63,658 bases of DNA, from the NCBI GenBank assembly GCA_027490465.1, contig JAIXXZ010000019.1:1-63658 (forward strand). Direction: 5' to 3'. The stretch is from Oxalobacteraceae bacterium. Its GTDB lineage: Bacteria > Pseudomonadota > Gammaproteobacteria > Burkholderiales > Burkholderiaceae_D. Position 1 is the first letter of the stretch, and each line of letters opens with the position of its first letter. A program made the position numbers and the translations under genes. Of this stretch, positions 44,827 through 52,763 are shown one piece after another. The notes below the pieces were generated by a model. It made no database searches. It had not been told where the DNA came from and worked only from the letters and a program-made list of their open reading frames with translations.

Positions 44827-45486
44827 ATGTGCCTTATCCTACCCGCCGATTATATTTTTGATAAGCCTCATCCCGTTCGGATGCAGCCTGCATCTGCAGT
44901 CAATGATTTGCACTTTGACTGGATAGACCGGGATCATCCTGATCGCAAAAGCATAGAGCGCTTTATTTCCGATGTTTTTCGTGAGCGGTTTGGCGCTCAG
45001 GTTCAGTATTTTTCGGATGTGCTGGTTGGTTCCCGCGACGCCGATGGTCAGTGGAATGCCGCAGTAGGTTTATCCGCGATTAACCAGCGTGTGGCATTTC
45101 TTGAGCAGTATCTCGATCGTCCCGTCGAACAAATCATTTCGCTCATGCAGTCGCATGATCCGCACAGTCAACCCGTTTCTCGCACAGATATTGTCGAGTT
45201 CGGCAATCTCGCGGCGACCCGACCCGGCGCCGTACGTGCGCTGATTATGCATCTGGCGCCTTTCCTTCGGGCGCGTCAAGTGCGCTGGATTGTTTTTACC
45301 GGTACGCGCAGCTTGTTCAATTCATTTGCCAAATTCGATTACAAACCCACTGTGATGGCGCCCGCTGACCCCAGCAAACTCAATGGTGCGCAGGCAATGT
45401 GGGGTACTTATTACGATTCATCACCCAACGTCATGTACGGGGATGTAGACGCAGCCTATGAGAGCTTCTATCAGCCATCCCATTGA
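44827..45486 (+). CDS. Thermostable-hemolysin family (GNAT-like) protein
   Basis: The protein has 219 residues from the ATG at 44827, preceded by GGAG; a GTG at 44809 is open. Signatures of the T_hemolysin family are FISDVFRERFGAQVQYFSDVLVG, then AAVGLSAINQRVAFLEQYLDRPVEQII, then IVEFGNLAATRPGAVRALIMHLAPFL and WIVFTGTRSLFNSFAKFDYKPTVMAPAD. Despite the name, the fold resembles GNAT acyltransferases. In many proteobacteria it heads an operon with a ligase and an SDR, as here. It is probably cytosolic. The substrate is unknown. It overlaps the ligase gene by 29 bases. Confidence 0.85.
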   Translation: MCLILPADYIFDKPHPVRMQPASAVNDLHFDWIDRDHPDRKSIERFISDVFRERFGAQVQYFSDVLVGSRDADGQWNAAVGLSAINQRVAFLEQYLDRPVEQIISLMQSHDPHSQPVSRTDIVEFGNLAATRPGAVRALIMHLAPFLRARQVRWIVFTGTRSLFNSFAKFDYKPTVMAPADPSKLNGAQAMWGTYYDSSPNVMYGDVDAAYESFYQPSH

Positions 45487-46882
45487 CACGAACGCCAGGC
45501 TTGGCGACCTGAACGGAAACAAGCTGAACGGTACTGAACTGGTTTCGGTGACCGAGGCAGTCTCCGCCTGTCTGAGCGCACAGCTGCCGCGGGGCAGTCT
45601 GGTGGGTCTGTATGCGGACAATTCAAGGGATTGGGCAATTGCCGATCTCGCCTTGCAACAAGCAGGTATGGTGTCGATACCCGTGCCCGGATTTTTTACG
45701 CCTGTCCAGATTGGTCAATTGCTGATGACTTATCAGGTGCAGGCAGTGATTGCACCCATGCTTCCGCCTGCGCTTGAAACGCTTGGGTTCGCAGAGAAGA
45801 CCAAGCTTCCCGAGAGTTCGCTGATTCTGTGCATCAATGGGATACCTGCGGCACCGGTACATCACTTTCTGCCGGGTGCAAAGCTGACGTTCACTTCCGG
45901 CAGCACCGGTGATCCCAAAGGTATTCCCCTCGGCGCGGATCAGCAGTGGCAAGTCGCAGACTCGCTTGCCAAGGCTTTGCAGTCGCTTGGCTTGAAGCGC
46001 CATCTGGCGATGCTGCCAATGTCGGTGCTGCTGGAGAATGTGGCGGGTCTTTACACCGGTTTGCGTCTCGGTGCCGATATCGTCCTGCCATCACTGAGTG
46101 AGGTGGGTCTGAGCGGATCCTCCGGCTTCAATGCCAAACAAGCGATTGAAGCCATCATCGCCAGCGAGGCCGAGAGCATTATTCTGCTGCCACAAATGCT
46201 GCGCGACATTTTGTTTGAGCTGCAAGCCTCGGGGCAATCCGTCAGGCGATTGAAATTTGTCGCGGTCGGCGGCGGCAAGGTTGCCGACAACCTGATTCGT
46301 GAAGCGAGGCAGACCGGTCTACCCGTCTATGAGGGCTATGGTTTATCCGAAGCGTGCTCGGTGGTTTCATTGAACACGCCCGCAGCGGACCGAATTGGCA
46401 GTGTCGGCAAACCACTCGCGCATCAGTCAGTGCGTATCGCCAGCGATGGCGAGATAGAAATCAGCCAGCATGAGGGCACATGGTTTGCGACAGGTGATCG
46501 CGGCGAGATTGATGTCGATGGGTTCCTCCATGTGACTGGCCGAAAGAAAAATGTGCTCATCACCAGTTTTGGAAGAAACGTCTCACCGGAATGGCCTGAG
46601 TCAGTGCTGCAGAGTTTTCCTGAGATAGCGCAGGTCATGGTGTATGGCGAGGCTCAGTCGCAGTTGTCTGCGCTCATCGTGCCCAGTCATCCCGATCTCC
46701 CCGTACAGAAGCTGCAAGCAGTGGTTGACTCCGCCAACCAACTGTTGCCCGATTATGCGCGCATAGGCCAGTGGCATGCATTGGACAAAGCATTCTCAGT
46801 GCGCGATGGTCTGCTGACGGCAAATGGCCGGCCACGCCGTGAGCAAATCTGTGCGTTTTATCGTGACCTCATTCAAATTTGA
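45458..46882 (+). CDS. AMP-forming acyl-CoA synthetase/ligase-like protein
   Basis: The 474-residue protein is a member of the ANL superfamily. Motif A3 LTFTSGSTGDPKGIPLG (~148-164), motif A5 YEGYGLSEACSV (~293-304), motif A7 FATGDRGEIDVDGFLHVTGRKKN and the core A8 region are visible. The C-terminal domain is short, ending GLLTANGRPRREQI, where the catalytic Lys of motif A10 appears to be Arg (NGRPRR); adenylation may be affected or the partner different. It is slightly shorter than the usual 500-550. Its start lies inside the hemolysin-like gene. Confidence 0.85.
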   Translation: MRASISHPIDTNARLGDLNGNKLNGTELVSVTEAVSACLSAQLPRGSLVGLYADNSRDWAIADLALQQAGMVSIPVPGFFTPVQIGQLLMTYQVQAVIAPMLPPALETLGFAEKTKLPESSLILCINGIPAAPVHHFLPGAKLTFTSGSTGDPKGIPLGADQQWQVADSLAKALQSLGLKRHLAMLPMSVLLENVAGLYTGLRLGADIVLPSLSEVGLSGSSGFNAKQAIEAIIASEAESIILLPQMLRDILFELQASGQSVRRLKFVAVGGGKVADNLIREARQTGLPVYEGYGLSEACSVVSLNTPAADRIGSVGKPLAHQSVRIASDGEIEISQHEGTWFATGDRGEIDVDGFLHVTGRKKNVLITSFGRNVSPEWPESVLQSFPEIAQVMVYGEAQSQLSALIVPSHPDLPVQKLQAVVDSANQLLPDYARIGQWHALDKAFSVRDGLLTANGRPRREQICAFYRDLIQI

Positions 46883-46903
46883 TTCACCTTCAGGGAGTCC
46901 TGC

Positions 46904-47560
46904 ATGTCCGGTTTTTATCAGCACTTGATCAATGAAACCCAAAAAGAGCGATTGCAGCTGACGAGTATTCCCGTCATCCAGCAAGCATTGCGCGGTGATA
47001 TCAGCAAAGCCCAGTATGCGGCATTTCTGGGGCAAGCCTATCACCATGTCAGGCACACGGTGCCGCTGCTGATGGCTTGTGGCTCGCGATTGACGAACTC
47101 GCATTACTGGATGCAAGAGGCCATTGCAGAATACATCGAAGAAGAAATTGGCCACGATGAATGGATACTCAATGATATTCGCGCTTGTGGTGAGGATGCA
47201 GAAAGAGTTCGACAGTCAGCCCCTCATTTTGAGACCGAGATGATGGTCTCGTATGCCTATCATCAGATTGACCGTGGCAATCCTATGGGTTTCTTCGGGA
47301 TGGTATTTGTGCTGGAGGGTACCAGCGTTGCTCTGGCAACCAATGCCGCATCATCGATTCAGGTTTCGCTGAATCTGCCTGATAGCGCATTCAGCTACCT
47401 GAACTCGCACGGTAGTCTCGATCAGAGCCATGTAAAGTTTTTTGAAGATCTGATGAACAAGGTAGATCAGCCAGCGGATCAGCGCGACATTCTGCACTGC
47501 GCCCGAAGCTTTTACCGACTTTATGGTGACGTCTTTCTCTCACTGCCGACCACCAAGTAA
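46904..47560 (+). CDS. TenA/heme-oxygenase-like iron-dependent redox enzyme
   Basis: The 218-residue protein follows AGGGAG-like spacing after the ligase. It is all-helical and carries the metal-binding patterns expected in heme-oxygenase-like diiron oxidases: EYIEEEIGHDEW with Glu and His (~78-89), a central EGTS (~133), and DQSHVKFFED near ~167-176. This superfamily contains UndA, BesC and related oxidases that cleave or desaturate fatty-acid or amino-acid substrates. Thiamine-degrading TenA itself lacks this iron site. Context with ligase, GNAT and SDR favours oxidative processing of an activated acyl compound. Confidence 0.75.
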   Translation: MSGFYQHLINETQKERLQLTSIPVIQQALRGDISKAQYAAFLGQAYHHVRHTVPLLMACGSRLTNSHYWMQEAIAEYIEEEIGHDEWILNDIRACGEDAERVRQSAPHFETEMMVSYAYHQIDRGNPMGFFGMVFVLEGTSVALATNAASSIQVSLNLPDSAFSYLNSHGSLDQSHVKFFEDLMNKVDQPADQRDILHCARSFYRLYGDVFLSLPTTK

Positions 47561-47700
47561 GCACTGATTGAACAGGTCCAGAAACTTTTTGGCCAATTCA
47601 GGGGCGACAAGCCCTTGATTTTGCTGATCCTCGCATTCCACAGCTGCGCTGGCTCGTCATGAAACGTGGATTTATTCAGTGTCTCCCCAATTAAATTACA
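47561..47700 (-). pseudogene. Degenerate mobile-element-like fragment with a conserved hairpin/stop motif
   Basis: On the minus strand this gap reads GGAGACACTGAATAAATCC, then ATGACGAGCCAGCGCAGC, then (with one frameshift) LWNARISKIKGLSP and ELAKKFLDLFNQ. A related arrangement (GGAGACGCTGAATAAAACC, then KKFAVLFKQ) is found at 56054-56200. I cannot name the element. The likeness suggests two decayed copies of one small mobile or repeat sequence. Confidence 0.35.
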
Positions 47701-47709
47701 GAGGTAAGT

Positions 47710-48516
47710 ATGTCTGCAGATAGAAAATACAGAGTCCTGTTGACTGGCGCCTCGCGCGGTATTGGCAAGGCGATTGCAGTGGCACTCTCGGACAAGGCGG
47801 AACGAATTTTTTTGCTGGGGCGTGACAAGAAAGCGCTGGATGAAGTGGCCTCGTTGATCAGTGGTGTTGACGTTATCGTGCTGGCAGGGGATGTGGCAGA
47901 TGTCAAATTCTGTGCTGAAGTTGAAAGCCTGGTTGCAGCCAGGGGCGGTATCAATGTATTGATCAACAATGCCGGGATCAGTGATTTTTGCGCTTTTGAG
48001 CGTCAGAGTCAGGAAACGATAGAGAAATTACTGCAGGTGAATCTGCTTGCGCCCATACAGCTCTCGCAGCAGTTACTGCCACGGTTGTTGCGCGAACCTA
48101 GTGCACAGATCATCAACATCGGATCTACTTTTTCGTATATTGCCTATCCTGGATTTGCAACTTACTCCGCGACTAAATTCGGACTACGGGGATTTACCGA
48201 GGCCCTTGGTCGCGAACTGGCTGACACCTCGGTTCGTGTGCGCTTGTTTTCACCGCGAGCGACCAAGACGGACATTAATTCGCCGGAGGTGACCCGCCTG
48301 AACCAGCAACTGGGTACCTTTGAGGATGATCCGGCCGAAGTCGCGCGACAGTTTGTTTTTTTTCTGACGCAGCGTCAAACGGAGTATCGCGTGGGTTTTC
48401 CTGAAAAACTGTTCGCAAAAATCAATCAGATTTTCCCCGGCGTAGTCAGCAAGTCACTGCACAAGCAGCTGCCACTGATTCGTCAGGCACTCGCTTCCAT
48501 TTCAACCAAATCATGA
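47710..48516 (+). CDS. Short-chain dehydrogenase/reductase
   Basis: The 268-residue protein is a classical SDR with the cofactor motif TGASRGIGKAIA (~12-23), NNAGIS (~86), the catalytic Ser in IGSTFSYIA and YSATK (Tyr/Lys ~150-154). R at the end of the second strand region (LLGRDKK) suggests NADP preference. The C-terminal ~60 residues (VGFPEKLFAKINQIFPGVVSKSLHKQLPLI) match SDRs linked to acyl processing. It lies 150 bp downstream of the TenA-like gene with IS-like debris in the gap, and its stop overlaps the next gene. Confidence 0.88.
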   Translation: MSADRKYRVLLTGASRGIGKAIAVALSDKAERIFLLGRDKKALDEVASLISGVDVIVLAGDVADVKFCAEVESLVAARGGINVLINNAGISDFCAFERQSQETIEKLLQVNLLAPIQLSQQLLPRLLREPSAQIINIGSTFSYIAYPGFATYSATKFGLRGFTEALGRELADTSVRVRLFSPRATKTDINSPEVTRLNQQLGTFEDDPAEVARQFVFFLTQRQTEYRVGFPEKLFAKINQIFPGVVSKSLHKQLPLIRQALASISTKS

Positions 48517-48524
48517 GGTCCGTC

Positions 48525-49157
48525 ATGTTCAAAGCATTTGTAGCGCTTGTTTTCGCACTGGTGTCATCGGCCACTTTTGCCGTTGGACCGGAGGTTGTAC
48601 GACTGCAGCAGGACTGGGCTGAAATAAAATACAAACAGCCTAAAAATCAGCAGGAACAGAAATTTGCCTCGCTACTCAAAATCGCAGAAGACTATGTCTC
48701 AAAAGCCCAGAATGATCCTGAAATATTGATCTGGTATGGCATCGTTGAAGCCTCTTATGCGGGTGCGCGCGGCGGCCTGGGCGCTTTGGGTAATGTAAAA
48801 AATGCCAAGAAATCGTTCGAGCGTGCGATTGAGCTCAAACCGACGGCGCTCGACGGATCAGCATTTACCAGCCTGGGTTCGCTGTATTATCAGGTGCCGA
48901 GTTGGCCGATCGGTTTTGGCGATAACAAAAAAGCACTGGAGTTTCTCAAGAAAGGTCTGGCTGCCAACCCTGAAGGCATAGACCCGAACTTTTTCTTTGG
49001 TGATTTTCTGTTCAAAAACGGCGACTATGCGAATGCCGAGCAGGCACTGAAAAAAGCCCTGAAGGCAGCGCCAAGGCCGGGACGCGAACTGGCAGATGAA
49101 GGCCGGCGTGGTGAGATCGAGTCATTGCTGCAGAAAATCGCTGAAAAGAAAAAATAG
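48525..49157 (+). CDS. Periplasmic TPR-repeat protein
   Basis: The protein has 210 residues from the ATG at 48525. The ATG at 48513 overlaps the SDR stop, but GAGG lies between and fits 48525. A signal peptide ends near ATFA (~20). TPR-like helices follow: NVKNAKKSFERAIELKPTALDGSAFTSLGSLYYQ, DNKKALEFLKKGLAANPEGIDPNFFFGDFLF and ANAEQALKKALKAAP. TPRs mediate protein contacts; the partner is unknown. The tight spacing places it in the same operon as the SDR and the two-component genes. Confidence 0.82.
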   Translation: MFKAFVALVFALVSSATFAVGPEVVRLQQDWAEIKYKQPKNQQEQKFASLLKIAEDYVSKAQNDPEILIWYGIVEASYAGARGGLGALGNVKNAKKSFERAIELKPTALDGSAFTSLGSLYYQVPSWPIGFGDNKKALEFLKKGLAANPEGIDPNFFFGDFLFKNGDYANAEQALKKALKAAPRPGRELADEGRRGEIESLLQKIAEKKK

Positions 49158-49182
49158 AATGACCGCTGGGTAGGGAGCCTGA

Positions 49183-49845
49183 TTGAAGATCTTGTTGGTT
49201 GAAGACGATGAGCTGATCGCCTCCGGATTGCAACTCGCGCTGGGCAGGTTGCGTCACCGCGTGGAGTGGAGTGCTGACGGGCAGCAGGCCCAGCGTCTTC
49301 TTGATACGGAAGATTTTGATCTGGTGATCCTGGACCTCGGCCTGCCAGGTAAAGATGGTTTTGATATTCTGGGCCATCTTCGAATGGCCGGGTCTGCGGT
49401 CAGCGTGCTGATATTGTCGGCGCGCGATGGGATCAAGGATCGCGTCAAAGGTCTTGATCTTGGTGCCGATGATTACCTGACCAAGCCTTTTGATTTGGAC
49501 GAGCTTCTGGCGCGCGTCAGGGTGCTGGAGCGGCGCCGGATGAGTAGCGCCAATCATGTTCTCGAGAATGGCAGGCTGGCGCTGGACCTGAATGCAATGA
49601 CCGTGACTTGGGACAATCAGCCAGTCGAGCTTCCCCGCAGAGAGTGGATGCTGTTGCGTCTTTTTGTTGAAAATCCTCAGCGCGTCTACACCCGATCCCA
49701 GATCGAGGATGCCCTCTATGGCTGGAGCGAGGGGACCGAAAGCAATGCCATTGATGTCCACGTTCATCATCTGCGCAAAAAAATTACGCCGGATCTCATC
49801 AAGACGATAAGAGGTATCGGATACCGTCTGGGTGAGGTCGCCTGA
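49183..49845 (+). CDS. OmpR/PhoB-family response regulator (QseB/PmrA-like)
   Basis: The 220-residue protein uses a TTG start with AGGGAG just before it. The receiver has EDDE, Asp in VILDLGLPGKDG (~51) and Lys in YLTKPFDLDELLAR (~102). The winged-helix domain (~128-218) has VELPRREWMLLRLFVENPQRVYTRSQIE and AIDVHVHHLRKKI..IKTIRGIGYRL. It closely resembles QseB/PmrA-type regulators that respond to envelope stress or divalent cations. It overlaps the kinase gene by one base (TGATG) and is likely coexpressed with the upstream biosynthetic genes. Confidence 0.92.
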   Translation: MKILLVEDDELIASGLQLALGRLRHRVEWSADGQQAQRLLDTEDFDLVILDLGLPGKDGFDILGHLRMAGSAVSVLILSARDGIKDRVKGLDLGADDYLTKPFDLDELLARVRVLERRRMSSANHVLENGRLALDLNAMTVTWDNQPVELPRREWMLLRLFVENPQRVYTRSQIEDALYGWSEGTESNAIDVHVHHLRKKITPDLIKTIRGIGYRLGEVA

Positions 49846-51227
49846 TGAAAACCCGGTATTCTGCTCGCCGCCAGATTCTCGTTGGTATTCTTGCCTCCAT
49901 GCTGTTGATTCTGGGTGGCGTAGGGTGGATCGCGAAGACGGTCAGCGAGCATGAAACCAAACAGATCTTCAGCGCGCGCCTGGCGACGTCGGCGCGTGTG
50001 CTGGAGGCGCTCGTTGCGCGCCAGCTCGAAAACGCCACGATCAGTTCACCCATCGTAATCACGCTTCCTCCCGAGCTCGAGCAACCGGGGAATGATCATG
50101 CGGCCGAGACGGGACATCCTTACGAAAACGAACTGGTTTTTCAGGTCTGGAATAGTGCCGGGGTTCTGCTGGCCAAATCCCAGTATGCGCCTAGCACCAG
50201 ACTCGGGCCGTTGGTCGAAGGCTTCAACACCACGCAAGCGAATGGATTTCTCTGGCAGGTATTTGCACTTGAGTCCGGACCCATCTGGATTCTTGCTGGT
50301 GAACGGGATGATGTGCGTACCGAAATTGCACGTGATATCAGCCTCGGTATTGTGGTGCCACTCCTGGTCGGCAGCCTGCTGCTGCTGTTGATCGTGAATA
50401 CTTTAGCGATGAAGAGTATCCGTGCTGTCGAGGCGCTATCGCACATGATTGCGTCGCGCGATCCGATGTCGGATGCACCCATAGTGGGTCGGCATATGCC
50501 AACCGAGGTGGAGCCTGTCATCAAGGGCATCAATGCGCTCGTTGTGAAAGTCAGGGAAGCTTTCTGGCGCGAACAGCGATTCATTGACTCGGCGGCCCAT
50601 GAGTTGCGCACGCCCATCGCTGCGGTGCAATTGCATATCCAAAATGCCTTGCGTGCCGAGTCGCCCTTGGAAAAACAAGCCAGTCTGGAAAATGCGCAGA
50701 CGGCATCGCGTCGTGTCACGAGAATGGCCGAGCAATTATTGGCCTACAGTCGTATCAATGCTGCTGATGCCACCGAAGAGAAAGACCGTTTTCGTTTTTC
50801 TGATGTCTGTCAGGAAGTCGGTGCCATGATGCAGCCACTGCTGGACACACGCCAGCAGCATCTTGAATTTGATGAGAAGAGCGGCGCAACGATACGGGCG
50901 GTGAGAAGCAAGATAGAACGACTGATACAAAATCTGATTGAAAATGCTTCCAATTATGGTGCGTCGCCAGGAACGATTCAGCTGACTGTTCGCCAGTCGG
51001 CAGATAGACTCGAGCTCGTGGTAGAAAATGATGGTGACCCCATACCCGACGTTGAAAAAGAGCGCATATTCATACCCTATTACCGCGTCTTGCGAAATGA
51101 TTCTTCCGGAAGTGGTTTGGGTCTTGCGATCGTGCAGGAAATCGCCAATCAGCACGAGGCGATATTGAAGGTCGAGGACAAAGCACCCGGGCAGGGTACC
51201 CGTATTCTGGTCAGCTTCCCGATCTAG
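49845..51227 (+). CDS. Sensor histidine kinase (QseC/PmrB-like)
   Basis: The 460-residue protein has TM1 at ~10-30 and TM2 at ~165-188, enclosing a ~135-residue periplasmic sensor domain. A HAMP-like segment, the H-box SAAHELRTPIAAVQ (His ~249), the N-box LIQNLIENASNYG, G1 ENDGDPIPD and G2 GSGLGLAIVQEIA follow. G1 has ENDGDPIP rather than DxGxGI, typical of the QseC group. The signal is unknown. It would phosphorylate the OmpR-type regulator encoded just before it. Confidence 0.92.
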   Translation: MKTRYSARRQILVGILASMLLILGGVGWIAKTVSEHETKQIFSARLATSARVLEALVARQLENATISSPIVITLPPELEQPGNDHAAETGHPYENELVFQVWNSAGVLLAKSQYAPSTRLGPLVEGFNTTQANGFLWQVFALESGPIWILAGERDDVRTEIARDISLGIVVPLLVGSLLLLLIVNTLAMKSIRAVEALSHMIASRDPMSDAPIVGRHMPTEVEPVIKGINALVVKVREAFWREQRFIDSAAHELRTPIAAVQLHIQNALRAESPLEKQASLENAQTASRRVTRMAEQLLAYSRINAADATEEKDRFRFSDVCQEVGAMMQPLLDTRQQHLEFDEKSGATIRAVRSKIERLIQNLIENASNYGASPGTIQLTVRQSADRLELVVENDGDPIPDVEKERIFIPYYRVLRNDSSGSGLGLAIVQEIANQHEAILKVEDKAPGQGTRILVSFPI

Positions 51228-51242
51228 ACTCAATGTCACAAT

Positions 51243-51265
51243 GCGGCTGGCGCCGCGCCAACCGC
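51243..51265. terminator. GC-rich hairpin between convergent genes
   Basis: GCGGCTGGCG and CGCCAACCGC form a 10-bp stem (one G-T wobble) with a 3-base loop, placed between the stops of the histidine kinase (51227) and YaeQ (51274). There is no T-run on either side, so termination efficiency is uncertain, but the position suits a bidirectional terminator. Confidence 0.5.
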
Positions 51266-51273
51266 AACCCCAA

Positions 51274-51822
51274 CTACCGCCTTTGGTCATCCAAAATCTG
51301 TTCGATGGCGACCAATACGGATTGCGTCGCATCCCGTACCCAAATCTCGCCATCCTGAATCGTCACTTGCAGTTGCATGGTCCGCTGACAGAGCGGCTCC
51401 AGCGCTTTGGCGACTTCGGGGTCGATCTGAAAGACTTGTAGATTGCTGGCTCGGGACACTTTGGATTGCGTTTGTTTCCACCAGATGGGTCCCGTGCTGG
51501 CATACAGGTAGACCCGCACTCGCGATGACTTGCCGCAGGCTTTCAGGATACGACGTTCATCGGGCTGCCCGACCTCTATCCATTGTTCAACCACGCCAGT
51601 CAAATCTTTTTGCCACAGATCGGGCTCATCCGTATCGGAAATACCTTTGCCGAATTCCAGTGATTCATGCGCATTCAATGCAAAGACCAGTATCCGAATC
51701 ATCATCCTTTGCAGGGTCTCTGACGGATGGCAGGCAATACTGAGCTGATGATCAGCATAGTAGTGGCTGTCCATATTGGCTATCTGCAGGCTTGCCTTGT
51801 AGATGGTGGATTTCAGGGCCAT
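51274..51822 (-). CDS. YaeQ-family protein
   Basis: The protein has 182 residues from the ATG at 51822 (MALKSTIYKASLQIANMDS); the open frame to 51894 adds 24 residues that are not part of the family. Conserved pieces are YYADHQLSIACHPSET, RMMIRILVFALNA, LEFGKGISDTDEPDLWQKDLTG and IEVGQPDERRILKACGKS. The fold is a PD-(D/E)XK nuclease-like domain, and the ancestral acidic/Lys residues appear around the EFGKGI and ELWQ/DLW segments. YaeQ suppresses RfaH loss in E. coli; the biochemistry is unclear. It is monocistronic. Confidence 0.9.
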   Translation of the reverse strand: MALKSTIYKASLQIANMDSHYYADHQLSIACHPSETLQRMMIRILVFALNAHESLEFGKGISDTDEPDLWQKDLTGVVEQWIEVGQPDERRILKACGKSSRVRVYLYASTGPIWWKQTQSKVSRASNLQVFQIDPEVAKALEPLCQRTMQLQVTIQDGEIWVRDATQSVLVAIEQILDDQRR

Positions 51823-52046
51823 GAGGATGTGGATTAAAAATAAACTGAAGGGCTCCAGGGCAGAAAATACAGCACGGAAGCCATACGAGCGCACTTTGCC
51901 AGCGGGAGCCGATCATAGCACTCAGACCCTGCCGGACTGGGTCTGCAGGCATCACGCGCGATATCTGAATCAGCTTCTTGTGTGAACCTGTCTGAAGGTG
52001 ATCAGACCTCTCGCGTATACAATGGCGCCTGAATGTCTGAAAAATC

Positions 52047-52274
52047 ATGATCGAACACAATCACGAATGGGATGCAGGCGAGCTGGGCTGTGGCGAACTG
52101 GTGTTGGGCGTTCGCAAGCGATTGCGCGCGCATCCGGGGCAGATTCTCAGGCTGATTGCGCTCGATACCGGTGCTGCGGTGGACTTGCAAGCGTTCTGCA
52201 ATATGACTGGGGACGTGCTGGAGGCCGTTGATCCGATCAGCAAGACTTACTGGTTGCGCGGCAGAGAAAAATAG
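52047..52274 (+). CDS. TusA-like sulfur-carrier protein with a CG-type motif
   Basis: This 75-residue single-domain protein begins EHNHEWDAGELGCGELVLGVRKRL, where canonical TusA has DxxGLxCPxP. The Cys is kept but both prolines are replaced (CGEL). The second half QILRLIALDTGAAVDLQAFCNMTGDVLEAVD is classic for the fold and includes a second Cys. TusA proteins pass persulfide sulfur. The paralogue domain at the N-terminus of 52764-54311 has the same CG change. It lies 34 bp before a DsrE gene. Confidence 0.8.
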   Translation: MIEHNHEWDAGELGCGELVLGVRKRLRAHPGQILRLIALDTGAAVDLQAFCNMTGDVLEAVDPISKTYWLRGREK

Positions 52275-52308
52275 TTTTATTAACGATTCAATCTCAAAGG
52301 AGCACATC

Positions 52309-52671
52309 ATGGCGGGCAAATTCTGTATCAACCTCACCTGCAGTACTGACAACACCGATCGTGCCACGGTCGCTTTCGTGGTCGCCAACGCGGCAGTGGC
52401 TTCTGACAAGGACACACTGGTGTTCCTGTCCATTGAGGCAGTGCGTCTATCGCAAAAGGGCGTTGCTGAAACCATTCACGAGGAAGGGTTTGCGCCACTC
52501 AAAGACCTGATGAACAGCTTTGTCGAGGCAGGCGGAAAAATTTTCGTCTGCTCACCTTGCTTCAAGAAACGCAAACTCGATGAAAACAATCTGGTCGACG
52601 GCGCACTGATCGTCGGTGGCGCCAAGCTGGTTGAATTCATGGCCGAAGCCTGCCCTAGCGTCAGCTATTGA
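52309..52671 (+). CDS. DsrE-family sulfur-relay protein
   Basis: The protein has 120 residues from the ATG at 52309, with AAAGGAG upstream. It shows the DsrE/DsrF-like pattern ATVAFVVANAAVASDKDTLVFLSIEAVRL, then LKDLMNSFVEAGGKIFVCSPCFKKRKLDE, then VDGALIVGGAKLVEFM. The C-S-P-C pair (~80-83) is the likely active cysteine site. Such proteins accept or donate persulfide together with TusA. Flanked by two TusA-like domains, it forms a coherent sulfur-relay trio. Confidence 0.85.
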   Translation: MAGKFCINLTCSTDNTDRATVAFVVANAAVASDKDTLVFLSIEAVRLSQKGVAETIHEEGFAPLKDLMNSFVEAGGKIFVCSPCFKKRKLDENNLVDGALIVGGAKLVEFMAEACPSVSY

Positions 52672-52763
52672 TTGATATGGCCTGTCTCGTCGAGTCGCCG
52701 GCAGCATTACCTTGTTGTGCGGTGAAATGACGGAGCAGGCACACCACCTTCAAAATCCAGTCC

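Noticed and set aside
50397..50408. ATACTTTAGCGA resembling the T6SS palindrome
   Set aside because: It lies inside the histidine kinase coding sequence and lacks the second half-site.
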